A stretch of DNA of 64,000 bases, taken from the NCBI GenBank assembly GCA_028583605.1, contig CM053327.1, positions 46,464,010 to 46,528,009 on the forward strand. Direction: 5' to 3'. The notes beneath the pieces were generated by a model. That model had not been told where the DNA came from and did no database searches. It saw only the letters and a program-made list of their open reading frames with translations. Positions 11,028 to 23,300 of the stretch are shown piece by piece. The first letter of the stretch is position 1; every line of letters starts with the position of its first letter. This DNA is from Dastarcus helophoroides. Taxonomy: Eukaryota > Arthropoda > Insecta > Coleoptera > Bothrideridae. Made by a program: the position numbers and the translations under genes.

Positions 11028-11190
11028 TTAATATACAAATCTTGTCCCCTGAAACCAACAAAGATTTAAAAAAGCAATAAAAGTTGCTCTATTGTGTTTT
11101 TTTAAACTTTCTGGGCTTCAGGGGGACAAAATTTGTATATCAATTTTTAAAGATAACCAAGGACTAGTCCGTTCCACCAAATTTCTAAAT
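11028..11190. mobile_element. Fold-back family C copy lacking the central core
   Basis: The inverted arms CTTGTCCCCTGAAACCAA and TGGGCTTCAGGGGGACAA surround a short centre without the CTGAAGA...GAAAC block. The right terminus GGACTAGTCCGTTCCACCA matches the family end. It is useful as an internal-deletion derivative for defining the element ends. Confidence 0.75.
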
Positions 11191-11580
11191 TAATAACGAA
11201 AATGTCAAGAATATGCTTCATTTTTAAAAAGAAGCAATTACAAAATTTCCAATTTGTGAAACAAAGGGAAAGAAGAAGTAAAAATGACAAGTTTTAAGTT
11301 GAAATCTTGAGAAAAACAAAATAAAATAAAAAAAACTGAATTTTATTTTACAAAATTTCTAGTTGAGTGTCTATTTCTAAAAGTTATGAACTCTCGAGAT
11401 TAAAATAAAGTTTCTAGTGCCAATAAATTAAAAGTTTAAATGCCCAAATATTTGAGAAAAAAAGTGGACCTCAGTCAAATTTTTGAAATTATTTTTTTTA
11501 ATTTGGATTTCTAGAACTTTTGAGTTTAAGAAGGTAATGTGTCCCATTCTCATAAAATGTCGATTTTAAACTCAAATTAT
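11191..11580. other. AT-rich flank, nothing recognised
   Basis: A- and T-rich sequence between two satellites. I see no gene or RNA gene. Confidence 0.4.
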
Positions 11581-11584
11581 TTTC

Positions 11585-14500
11585 TAGTTTAGCCTAGTCT
11601 AGACTAGTTTACCCTAGTCTAGACTAGTCTAGTCTAGTCTAATCTCTAGTCTAGTCTAGTCTAGGCTAGGCTAGTCTAGTCTAGTCTAGTTTAGTCTCTA
11701 GTCTAGTCTAGTCTCTAGTCTAGTCTAGTCTCTAGTCTCTAGTCTCTAGTCTAGTCTAGTCTAGTCCAGTCTCCAGTTTTAGTCTAGTCCCCAGTCTAGT
11801 CTAGTCTAGTCTAGTATAGTCTAGTCTAGTCTAGTCTCCAGTCTCCAGTCTCCAATCTAGTATAGTCTAGTCTAGTCTAGTCTAGTCTAGACTAATCTAG
11901 TCTAGTCTAGGCTAGTCTAGTCTAGTGTAAACTAGTCTAGTCTAGTCTAGTCTCCAGCCTAGTCTAGTCTAGTCTAGTCTAGTGTAGTCTAGTCTAGTCT
12001 AGTGTAGTCTAGTCTAATCTAGTCTAGACTAATCTAGTCTAGTTTAGTCTCTAGTCTAGTCTAGTCTCTAGTCTCTAGTCTCTAGTCTCTAGTCTCTAGT
12101 CTCTAGTCTAGTCTAGTCTAGTCTCCAGTTTGGTCTAGTCTCCAGTCTAGTCTAGTCTAGTCTAGTCTAGTCTATTCTCCAGTCTCCAGTCTCCAGTCTC
12201 CAGTCTCCAGTCTCCAGTCTCCAGTCTCCAGTCTCCAGTCTCCAGTCTCCAGTCTCCAGTCTAGTATAGTCTAGTCTAGTCTAGTCTAGTCTAGACTAAT
12301 CTAGTCTAGTCTAGTCTAGTCTAGTGTAAACTAGTCTAGTGTAAACTAGTCTAGTCTAGTCTAGTGTAATCTAGTCTAGTCTAGTCTAGTCTCCAGACTA
12401 GTCTAGCCTCCAGCCTAGTCTAGTCTCCAGCCTAGTCTAGTCTAGTCTAGTGTAGTCTAGTGTAGTCTAGTCTAGTCTAGTCTAGTCTAGTTTAGTCTCT
12501 AGTCTAGTCTCTAGTCTCTAGTCTCTAGTCTCTGGTCTCTAGTCTAGTCTAGTCTCCAGGTTAGTCTAGTCTCCGGTCTAGTCTAGTCTAGTCTAGTCTA
12601 GTCTAGTCTCCAGTCTCCAGTTTAGTATAGTCTAGTCTAGTCTAGTCAAGTCTAGTCTAGTCTAGACTAATCTAGTCTAGTCTAGTCTAGTCTAGTGTAA
12701 TCTAGTCTAGTCTAGTCTCCAGTCTAGTCTAGTCTAGTCTAGTGTAGTCTAGTGTATTCTAGTCTAGTCTAGTCTAGTTTAGTCTAGTCTAGTCTAGTCT
12801 AGTCTAGTATAGTCTAGTCTAGTCTAGTGTAGTCTAGTCTATTCTTTCGTCTAGTCTCCAGTCTAGTCTAGTTTAGTCTAGTCTAGTCTAGTCTAGTCTA
12901 GTCTCCAGTCTAGTCTAGTCTAGTCTCCAGTTTAGTCTAGTCTTCAGTCTAGTCTAGTCTAGTCTAGGCTAGTCTAGTCTCCAGGTTAGTCTTGTCTAGT
13001 TTAGTCTAGTCTAGTCTAGTCTATTCTCCAGTCTCCAGTCTAGTCTAGTCCAGTCTAGTCTAGTCTAGTTTAGTCTAGTGTGGTCTAGTCTAGTCTAGTC
13101 TGGTCTCCAGTTTAGTCTAGTCTAGTCTAGTCTAGTCTAGTCTAGTCTCCAGTTTAGTCTAGTCTCCAGTCTAGTCTAGTCTCCAGTCTCCAGTCTCCAG
13201 TCTCCAGTCTCCAGTCTCCAGTCTCCAGTCTAGTATAGTCTAGTCTAGTCTAGTCTACTCTAGTCTAGTCTACTCTAGTCTAAGCTAATCTAGTCTAGTC
13301 TAGTGTAATCTAGTCTAGTCTAGTGTAAACTAGTCTAGTCTAGTCTAGTCTAGTCTAGTCTAGTCTAGTCTAGTCTAGTCTAGTCTCCAGTTTAGTATTG
13401 TCTAGTCTAGTCTAGTCTATTCTAGTCTAGTATAGTCTATTCTCCAGTCTCCAGTCTAGTCTAATCTAGTCTAGTCTAGTCGAGTCTAGTCTAGTCTAGT
13501 GTCCAGTTTAGTCTAGTTTCCAGTCTAGTCTATTTTCCAGTCTAGTCTAGTCTGGTCTAGTCTAGTCCAGTCTAGTCTCCAGTTTAGTCTAGTCTCCAGT
13601 CTAGTCTAGTCTAGTCTAGTCTCCAATTCGGTCTAGTTTCCCGTCTAGTCTAGTCTAGTCTAGTCTAGTCTAGTCTAGACTAATCTAGTCTAGTCTAGGC
13701 TAGTCTAGTCTAGTGTAAACTAGTCTAGTCTAGTCTAGTCTCCAGCCTAGTCTAGTCTAGTCTAGTGTAGTCTAGTCTAGTCTAGTGTAGTCTAGTCTAG
13801 TCTAGTCTAGACTAATCTAGTCTAGTTTAGTCTCTAGTCTAGTCTAGTCTCTAGTCTCTAGTCTCTAGTCTCTAGTCTCTAGTCTCTAGTCTAGTCTAGT
13901 CTAGTCTCCAGTTTAGTCTAGTCTCCAGTCTAGTCTAGTCTAGTCTAGTCTAGTCTATTCTCCAGTCTCCAGTCTCCAGTCTCCAGTCTCCAGTCTAGTA
14001 TAGTCTAGTCTAGTCTAGTCTAGTCTAGACTAATCTAGTCTAGTCTAGTCTAGTCTAGTGTAAACTAGTCTAGTGTAAACTAGTCTAGTCTAGTCTAGTG
14101 TAATCTAGTCTAGTCTAGTCTAGTCTCCAGACTAGTCTAGCCTCCAGCCTAGTCTAGTCTCCAGCCTAGTCTAGTCTAGTCTAGTGTAGTCTAGTGTAGT
14201 CTAGTCTAGTCTAGTCTAGTCTAGTTTAGTCTCTAGTCTAGTCTCTAGTCTCTAGTCTCTAGTCTCTGGTCTCTAGTCTAGTCTAGTCTCCAGGTTAGTC
14301 TAGTCTCCGGTCTAGTCTAGTCTAGTCTAGTCTAGTCTAGTCTAGTCTCCAGTTTAGTCTAGTCTCCAGTCTAGTCTAGTCTCCAGTCTCCAGTCTCCAG
14401 TCTCCAGTCTCCAGTCTCCAGTCTCCAGTCTCCAGTCTCCAGTCTCCAGTCTCCAGTCTAGTATAGTCTAGTCTAGTCTAGTCTACTCTAGTCTAGTCTA

Positions 14501-15536
14501 CTCTAGTCTAAGCTAATCTAGTCTAGTCTAGTCTAGTCTAGTGTAATCTAGTCTAGTCTAGTCTAGTCTAGTGTAAACTAGTCTAGTCTAGTCTAGTCTA
14601 GTCTAGTCTAGTCTAGTCTAGTCTAGTCTAGTCTAGTCTAGTCTAGTCTAGTCTAGTCTAGTCTAGTCTAGTCTCCAGTTTAGTATTGTCTAGTCTAGTC
14701 TAGTCTATTCTAGTCTAGTATAGTCTATTCTCCAGTCTCCAGTCTAGTCTAATCTAGTCTAGTCTAGTCGAGTCTAGTCTAGTCTAGTGTCCAGTTTAGT
14801 CTAGTTTCCAGTCTAGTCTATTTTCCAGTCTAGTCTAGTCTGGTCTAGTCTAGTCCAGTCTAGTCTCCAGTTTAGTCTAGTCTCCAGTCTAGTCTAGTCT
14901 AGTCTAGTCTCCAATTCGGTCTAGTTTCCCGTCTAGTCTAGTCTAGTCTAGTCTAGTCTAGTCTAGTCTTCAGTCTAGTATAGTCTAGTCCCTACTTTAG
15001 TCTAGTCTATCTAGTCTAGTCATTTCTAGTCTCTAGTCCAGTTTGGTCTAGTCTAGTCTAGTCTAATCTTGTCTAATCTAGTCTAGTCCAGTCTAGTCTA
15101 ATCTCCAGTCTCCAGTCTAGTCTAGTCTAATCTAGTCTAGTCTAGTCTAGTCTAGTCTAGTCTCTAGTCTAGTCTAATCAAGTCTTGTATAGTTTAATCT
15201 AGTCTTGTATAGTCTAATCTAGTCTAGTCTCCAGTCTAGTCTAGTCTAGTCTAGTCTAGTCTAGTCTCCAGTCTAGTGTCTAATCTAGTCTAGTCTAGTA
15301 TAGCCTAGTCTAGTTTAGCCTAGTCTAGTCTAGTCTAGTCTAGTCTAGTCTAATATAGTCTAGTCTAGCCTCTAGTCTAGTCTAGTCTAGTCTAGTCTAG
15401 TTTAGTCTAGTCTAGTCTAGTCTAATCTAGTCTAGTCTAGTCTATAGCCTAGTTTAGTCTAGTGTATAGTCTAGTTTAATCTACTCTAGTCTAGTCTATA
15501 GTCTAATCTAGTCTAGTCTGGTCTAGTCTAGTTTAA
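11585..15536. repeat. (TCTAG)n pentanucleotide satellite with variants
   Basis: Nearly 4 kb of TCTAG units, mixed with 6-bp TCTCCAG and TCTCTAG runs and point variants. Irregular landmarks recur: CAATTCGGTCTAGTTTCCCG near 13625 and 14912 (about 1.29 kb apart), and TCTCTGGTCTCTAG near 12530 and 14265 (about 1.74 kb apart). Large segments of the array have therefore been duplicated as blocks. No open frame of note. Confidence 0.95.
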
Positions 15537-17045
15537 AAATCACAACATCCAGAAAAAGTAAGAAAAATCATACAGTTCACTTATAAATTTCATTACCAAA
15601 GTTAAAATTTTAAGACTAAATTCGACATTCGGAGGATTTTTGAGGGTCATTTTTTCGAAATGTTAATATTTCTTTCAAAATTGTGAGTTTAAATTTGCAA
15701 ATTTTATTTTTATCTGAAATCTTAACTTTAATTTAGAAGTTTCGAAATTTTTTATTCAAAATTTATAGTTTTTTCCAAATATATCAAATTTTTTTATGAA
15801 TTTTGAGCTTTTATTTTGAAAATGTCGACTTTCTTCCGAAGTTTGAATTTTTTTTTTAAATTATCACCTAATCGCACAACTTTTTCTTCGAGATTCATCT
15901 TTTTTGAAAATTCGAACATTTTTTGTTAAATTTTTTTATTTTTAAATTCCCCTGTTCGCAAAATTCAACTTTTTCTCTTCAAATGCAATTTTTTTCCTGA
16001 AAAATGTCGAATCTTTTTCCCAATTTTTAAGAATGTTTATTAAAATTTGACGGTTTTCTTTAAATTTCGTATTTTTTTGGAAATTTTGTTATTTTTCGTA
16101 ATACTGGACCCTTTTTTATATTTATTTCTTCTAGAATCTGAATTTTCAGAAATTTTAAATATTTCAACTTTTTTTTTGAAATTTATTTGTTTATGTCAAA
16201 ATCAGTTTTCTGAAAATGACGAATTTTTCTTCGAAATTCGTCTTTTTTTCGATGAAAACATCGAAATTTCGATGAAAACATCAAAATTTCGATTGTTTTT
16301 TCAAAATTTTCGAAATTTAAGACTTTTTCCTCGAAATGTCGACGTTTGCGTTGAAATCCAATTTACGAAAATTCAGATTCGGAATTTTCAGAAATTTTGA
16401 ATATTTTCACTTTTTTTCGAAATTCTCCTGTTGATGTCAAAATCAGCTTTCTAAAAATCACGTATTTTTCTTCGAAATCCGTCTTTTTTTCGATGAAAAC
16501 ATGGAAATTTGATTTTTTTTTAATTCATTGTTTTTGGAAATTGAAGTTTTTCATCGAAATTTCGATGTTTGTGTTAAAATCCAGTTTTTCGAAATTTGGA
16601 TTTTATCTCAAAATCAGAATATTTGTGATTTTGGAAATCTCATCTATTTCCTCGGTATTCATCTCTCGAAATTTCAAATTTTTCGTTCGAAATTCATCTA
16701 TTTTATAAACGGCTGCGTATCAAGATTTTACTACGTTCTCAAAATTTAGAATTTCTTCAAAATTATACTATTTTCTTAAAATTTAAATATTTTTTCCAAA
16801 TATGATTTTCAAAAATGCCATTTGTTTTCTGAAAATTCGTCTTTTTTCTCAAAAATCGTATTTTCTCGGAATTTCGACTATTTTTTCAAATTTCGTTTGG
16901 TTTTTTTTAAGTTTGACTTTATTTGCAAAATTCAACTTTTCTTAAAATTGACCTTCGTTGAAAAATGTTTAAAGCTTTTCTTGAAGCTACGTTATTTTTC
17001 TTAAGACTGTGTTTTTTTTGGAAATTTCGACCTTTTGAGATCTCA
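15537..17045. repeat. TTTCGA-rich low-complexity DNA
   Basis: Poly-T/A sequence with the recurring word GAAATTTCGA and relatives. Partial ~350-bp repetition is visible: the segment around 16195-16420 (TTTCTTCGAAATTCGTC, TTTTTTCGATGAAAACATC) recurs around 16440-16620. Several phenylalanine-rich frames (16047-16749) follow from TTT/TTC bias and are not genes. Confidence 0.75.
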
Positions 17046-17389
17046 GTAAACCCAAATGTTGAAAATATCCTAAATTTATAAAAGAAATTTATTTAGTATC
17101 TGCAACAAATTAAAAATAAAACACTTTATCGACATTTTGATGCAAAAAAGACCCAAAATGAAGACAGACCTTCAACAAAATGATTTAAAATTATTAGGAT
17201 GACAAAATTAATATAATATAAAAATTTCGAAATTATTCTTGAAATAACAGACAAAATTGAAAGTTTCATCTCAGAATTTAGGGAAAAAAAAATCGATAAA
17301 ATACCTGACGTATAATTTAAAATAATTTCAATATTTGAAAAATATTGAGTTTTAAAAAATAAAAAAGATCTGAATTTTTTTATATTACA

Positions 17390-18375
17390 CTCAAATTTCG
17401 AGAAAAGGTTGAAATTTGCAAATTAAAGTTGAAGTTTTAAAAAGGCCAACATTTTAAGTGTTGAAATTTAAGCCTCATATGTAAAATTATAGAAAAAAAC
17501 AAAGATAAAAACTGAAAGGACTAAATTTGGAAAAAAATCGAAATTTAGAAAAGGCCAAAATGTTAAGAATGGAAATTTGTGTGTTTTACAACCAAAACTT
17601 TAGAAAAAATAATTTTAAAATTGAACGTGCCGAGAATTTCGAAAAAAAGTCGAATTTTTGAGCGAGGTGTTAAAATTTTAAAATTAATTTAGTTTCGTAC
17701 ATAAAAAAAACTATACTTTGAATTAGTGGCAAATAAGTCAACCGTAATTTCCTATTCGCTATGATCAACCAAAGAAAGCGGATTTTTAAAGTATTACACT
17801 TAAAAATTCGAGAAAAAAGTCAAAATGTTGAAACTATAGTCAAAGTTTTGAAAGAGCCAGCATTAGTGGCTTACAAGGGAAATTTTAGAAAACAACAGAA
17901 ATAAAAGCTAAAATTAAACTTCTATAAGAAAGCTGGCGTTTCACGATTAAAATCGCAATTTAAAAAAAATATGAAAGACTTGAAATATTTCATATTACAC
18001 TCGAAATTTTGAGAAAAAAATTCTAATTTAAAAGTTAAACTCGAAGATTTAAAAAGGCCAACATTTTAAGTGTCGAAATTTGAGCATCAAAATCGAAATT
18101 TTAGAAAAAAAAATAAAAAGAAAAACCGAAAGGACTGAACTCCGAAAGTCGAAATATTGAAAAGACCAAAACGTTAAGAGTGAAAATTTGTCTTTTACAA
18201 CCGAAACTTTAGAAAAAAAAAGATATTAAAATTGAACGTGTCAAGTCTGAATATCGAAAAAAAGTCGAAATTTTGAGAGAGAAATTTTAAAATTAATTTA
18301 TTTTTTTATACTAAAAAATATACTTTAAATTATTTGCAAATAAGTCAACATTAATTTCCTGCAACTCTCTGATCA
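17390..18375. repeat. Two diverged ~600-bp tandem copies, AT-rich
   Basis: The order AAAAAGGCCAACATTTTAAG, GAAAGGACTAAA, AAAATTGAACGTG, GAAAAAAAGTCGAA, then CAAATAAGTCAAC is seen at about 17390-17760 and again at about 18000-18365. The spacing is about 600 bp. No coding region is evident. Confidence 0.7.
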
Positions 18376-18499
18376 GTGGAGTAAAATGACGTTTGAAAAT
18401 TCGAGAAAAAAGTGAAAATTTTGAAGTTTTGAAAAGACCAACATTTTAAATGGCGTTTGTGTCATACAGCTTTAGAAAGCCACAGAAATAACTGAACTG

Positions 18500-19130
18500 A
18501 ACTGAACTGAACTGAAAGTGCTGAATTTCGAAAAGAAAGTCGAAATTTTAGGAAACAAAATTTTAAACTTTAAATTTTTTTCATTCGTTTGGTTCTGTAT
18601 TGGTGGAATGCGAAGAGCTTTTGTTCTAATGGGTCACTTGGATAATGAAACGAAACGTACCAGATATCGCTTTAAAATAATTAGAACGTCACCCACAACG
18701 ACACAAAATATCCGTCGATAGATTTCCATTGCAAAAAAAAATCATTTTAACGAATGATTAATCGTTAATCACTGATAAGACATGAACGTGTAAGTGGCAG
18801 ATGAGAGATGAAGAGCGCGACTAATATCGCTTCCGTGAAGTGTTAGTTGGACCATTATATGGTTTGTTGAATAAACTAACACTTCTACCTGTACCTCCCT
18901 CTGAGATCCCGCCCCGCGTGCTTTTCAAGCCAACATCGCGCCGCTACAGATTGGTATTTCGCGTGTTCGAAGCTTCCTCAAATTTATCTTCGCCCCTTTA
19001 TACTTCCGTCAACATGAGGTCCTCAACCGTTTCCACAATCGAAATTTACTGATACCAGCAAAGAACTCTCTCTTAAGCAGAGATATTTGCTATTTTTTTG
19101 CAACTTTGAACTATTTTTATCATTATATCC
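18500..19130. other. Less repetitive island, no gene established
   Basis: This stretch is richer in G+C than its surroundings. It has short plus frames (18518-18721 and 18840-19052) without recognisable domains. A small palindrome, AGTGTTAGTT...AACTAACACT, lies at 18839-18883. The island could be a regulatory element or an old exon remnant; nothing here lets me choose. Confidence 0.3.
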
Positions 19131-19275
19131 CTAACAGTATCTCTCTGAAGATGATAGCTTGGCTACCGAAACGCGTTAGAGCAACCTTTGTTGTGTTTTT
19201 TAATATTTCTTGGTTTCAGGGGATCAGGGGACAAAAGTATTTCAATTTTTAAGATAACCCCGGTCCACCAAAAAA
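19131..19275 (+). mobile_element. Fold-back family C, right half
   Basis: Only the centre and right arm are present, ending CCCCGGTCCACCAAAAAAAA. The left arm is absent. Confidence 0.75.
19141..19181 (+). ncRNA. Hammerhead-like ribozyme candidate, family C
   Basis: In order: CTCT (stem I), CTGAAGA (core, fits CUGANGA), an unpaired T, GATAGC, loop TTG, GCTACC (stem II, one mismatch), GAA, ACGCGT (2-bp stem III with a 2-nt loop), T as position 17, then AGAG closing stem I. The family-C right arm follows (TTCTTGGTTTCAGGGGATCA near 19208). A one-base insertion before stem II and the very short stem III are departures from canonical hammerheads, so activity is unproven. Confidence 0.45.
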
Positions 19276-20044
19276 AAATACCCCTAATGATCTAGCTATG
19301 ACCCTCGACTTCGTCAGCGAACGTAAATAAATAATTGTCTTTTCGAAATTTCGATCTTTTTCTCGATATTTCAAATTGTTACTGGATTTCGATTTATTTT
19401 GATAAAATTTCGATATTTTTCCCAAAATTTCGATCTTTCTTTTCGAAATGTCGATGTCTCTTCTCGAAATGTCGATCTTTCTTTTCGAAATTTCGATCTT
19501 CCTTTTCGAAATTTCGATCTTTTTCTCGAAGATTCAAATTGTTTTTTAAAATTCGTGTTTGTTTTTGGAAATTTTAATGTTTTTTCATTCGCTTTAAATC
19601 CAACTTTCTGGAAATTTTAATTGTTTCTCAAACTGTCGATGTTTATTTGAATATGGGACATTTTCTGACACCGCTGTGGGGGTAAGTTTTTCCTTGAAAT
19701 TCCGACCCTCAAAATTTGCTTTTTTTTTAATCTCAACATCTAATTCTCTTTGTTAATTCTGTTGTACTAAATTACGACTTTTTTTCTCATTTTTGATCTT
19801 TCTTCCAAAATCGATTTTTTTCTTGAAAATTCAATCTTTTTTTCGAAATTTCTCGTTTTTTTAATGGTTTTTTGTAAGTAAGGATTTTTTTTTAATTCGT
19901 CTTATTCCCGGAATTTCAGTATTTTTCTTATTTTTTTTTTTTAGAAATATGTTCAAAAGTGGACTCTCTCTCTAAAAAAAATTGTAATTTTTACTGAATT
20001 TGTAATTTTTACTGAATTTCAATTTTTTCAAGAAATTTCCATCA

Positions 20045-20325
20045 TTTTAAAAATTGAAATACAGATCTCGTCCCCTGAAACGAAGAATGGTTGAAAAACA
20101 CAACAAATGTTGCTTTAGAGAGATACCCTCTGAAGATGATAGCTTGGCTATCGAAACGCGTTAGAGCAACCTTTGTTGTGTTTTTTTAATATTTCTTGGT
20201 TTCGGGGGATCAGGGGACAAAAGTATTTCAATTTTTGAAGATAACTAGTCTTTCTTGGTTTCAGGAGACAAGATTTGTATTTCAGTGTTTGAAGGCAACC
20301 AAGGATCAGTCTGTCCCACCAAAAT
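20045..20325. mobile_element. Fold-back family C element inserted in the satellite
   Basis: The left arm (GTCCCCTGAAACGAAGAA) and right arm (TTCTTGGTTTCGGGGGATCA, then a second partial arm near 20249) surround the hammerhead-like centre. The right terminus reads GATCAGTCTGTCCCACCAAAA. The element interrupts the TTTCGA array, so it arrived after the array formed or was amplified beside it. Confidence 0.8.
20128..20168 (+). ncRNA. Hammerhead-like ribozyme candidate, family C
   Basis: Stem II is perfect here: GATAGC, loop TTG, GCTATC. Core CTGAAGA and GAAA are intact, followed by ACGCGTT and AGAG. Stem I is weaker (CCCT against AGAG, one mismatch). Confidence 0.42.
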
Positions 20326-23300
20326 TCTATCTTTTTCCCAGAATTTCGATCTTTTTTCCAAATTTCAACCTTTTTCTCGAAATTTCCAATTATTTTTCAA
20401 GATTCCTTTTTGTTTCTGGAAATTTCAATGTTTTTTAAATCCAACTATCTGCAAATTCTAATTTGCTTCTCAAACTGTTAGGGTTTATCTGAATATTGGA
20501 CATTTTCTGACACCACTGTGGGGCAGGTTAAAGCCCTTGTCTCCCTTCGACTTTTTTCTTGAAATTTCGACTTTTTCTCAAGATTTGTTTTTCAAAATTT
20601 CAACAACATTCAACCCCTTTTGTAAATTCTCCAGTTTACGATATTTTTCTCAAAATCTGTTTTTTTTAATATAATCAAAATGTTTTCCCTGAGGAACTTT
20701 GAATTTTTTTCATAAAATTTCGATCTTTTTACCCAAAATTCAGATGCTTATTCGAAATTTCGATCTTTTTTCAGAATTTTGACGACTTTTTTCTTTAATT
20801 TTCGATATTTCTCTCGAAAGATTGATGTTTCTTTTTGAAATCTCAATCTTTTTTTCGAAATTACGCATTTTTTGGAAATGGTTTTTGTTTTTGTAAATAT
20901 TGATTTTTTTCGTTAGAATTCATTTTTTTCTCGAAATTTCGATTTTTCTTCAAAATTCATTGTTTTCTCGACATTTCGATATTTCTCTCAAAATCTGTTT
21001 TTTTTTAATATAATCAAAATTGCACTCTCTCTCAGGAATTTTGAATCTTTACTGGATTTCGATTTATTTTCATAAAATTTCGATCTTATTCTCAAAAGTT
21101 CGATCTTTTATTCAATAATTTGATGTTTTTCTCGAAATGTTGAATTTTTATTCAAAATTCGTTTCTGTTTTTGGAAATTTTAATGTTTTTTAAATCCAAC
21201 TTTCTGGAAATTCTAATTTGCTTCTCAAAACTGTCGAGGTTTATCTGAATATTGGACATTTTCTGACACCACTGTGGGACAGGTTGAAGACCTTGTCTCC
21301 CTTCGCCTTTTTTCTTAAAATTTCGACTTTTTCCCAAGATTGGTTTTTCAAAATTTCAACAATATTCGACCCTTTTTGTGAATTGTCCAATTTTTACCAA
21401 ATGACGACTTTTTTCTCTAATTTTCGATATTTCTTCCGAGAGATTGATCTTTTTTTTGAAATCTCAATCTTTTTTTCGAAATTTCGCATTTTTTGGAAAT
21501 GGTTTTTGTTTTTGTAAATATCGATTTTTTCTTTAAAATTCATCTTTTTCTCGAAATTTCGATTTTTTCTTCAAAATTCATTGTTTTCCCGAATTTTCGA
21601 TATTTCTCTCAAAATCTGTTTTTTTAATATAATCAAAATTGCACTCTTCCTGAGGAATTTTGAATTTTTACTGGATTTCAATTTTTTTCATAAAATTTGG
21701 ATCTTTTTTCCAACATTCACATGTTTTTTCGAAATTTCGATCTTTTTCTCAAAAGTTCGATCTTTTTTTTAATATTTCGATCTTTTTCTCGAAATGTTAA
21801 ATTGTTATTTAAAATTCTTTTCTGTTTTTGGGAATTTCAAGGTTTTTTAAATCCAACTTTCTGGAAATTCTAATTTGCTTCTCAAACTCTCAAGGTTTAT
21901 CTGAATATTGGACATTTTCAGACACCACTGTGGGGCAGGTTGAAGCCCTTGTCTTCCTTCGACTTTTTTCTTAGAATTGCGAATTTTTCTCAAGATTTGC
22001 TTTTCAAAATTTCAACAACATTCGACCCTTTTTGTAAATTCTCCAATTTTCACTAAATGACGACTTTTTTCTCTAATTTTCGATGTTTCTCCCGAAAGAT
22101 TGATCTTTTTTTGAAATCTCAGACTTTTTTTTGAAATCTCAATCTTTTGTTCGAAATTTCGCATTTTTTGGAAATGAGTTTTGTTTTTGTAAATATTTTT
22201 TTCTTCAAAATTCATCTTTTTTTTTAAAATTCATCTTTTTCTCGAGATTTCAATATTTTTCCCAAAATCCGTCTTTTTTTTAAGAAACAGAATCAAAATT
22301 AAACTCTCCTTAAAAAATTTCGAATTTTTACTGGATTTCGATTTTTTTCGTGAAATTTCGATCTTTTTCCCAACATTCAAATGTTTTTTCAAAATTTCGG
22401 ACTTTTCTTCAAAATTTCGAACTTTTTTTCTAAATTTCGATCTTTTTTTTAAAATTTCGATCTTTTTCTGAAAATATTGAATTGTTTTTCAAAATTCGTT
22501 TCTATTTTTGATAATTTGAATGTTTTTTAAATCCAACTTTCTGCAAATTCTAATATTTTTCTCAAAACTGTCGAGGTTTATCTGAATATTGGACATTTTC
22601 AGACACCACTGTGGGGCAGGTTGAAGACCTTGTCTCCCTTCGCCTTTTTTCTTAAAATTTCGACTTTTTCCCAAGATTGGTTTTTCAAAATTTCAACAAC
22701 ATTCGACCCTTTTTGTGAATTCTCCAATTTTTACTAAATGACGACTTTTTTCTCTAATTTTCGATGTTTCTCCCGAAAGATTGATCTTTTTTTGAAATCT
22801 CAGTCTTTTTTTTGAAATCCCAATCTTTTGTTCGAAATTTCGCATTTTTTGGAAATGATTTTTGTTTTTGTAAATATTTTTTTCTTCAAAATTCATCTTT
22901 TTCTTCAAAATTCATCGAGATTTCTCGAGATTTCAATATTTTTCCCAAAATCCGTCTTTTTTTTAAGAAGCAGTCAAAATTAAACTCTCCTTAAGAAATT
23001 TCGAATTTTTACTGGATTTCGATTTTTTTCGTGAAATTTCGATCTTTTTCCCAACATTCAAATGTTTTTTCAAAATTTCGAACTTTTCTTTAAAATTTCG
23101 AACTTTTTTTTAAAATTTCGATCTTTTTTTCAATTTTTCGATCTTTTTCTCGAAATGTTGAACTGTTTTTCAAAATTCGTTTCTGTTTTTGGAAATTTTA
23201 AGGTTTTTAAATATAACTTTCTGGAAATTCTAATTTGCTTCTCAAAACTGTCGAGATTTATCTGAATATTGGACATTTTCTGACACCACTGTGGGGCAAG

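Noticed and set aside
18518..19052. Two short plus frames in a less repetitive island
   Set aside because: No domain, no splice phase between them, and the first starts inside AT-rich repeat DNA.
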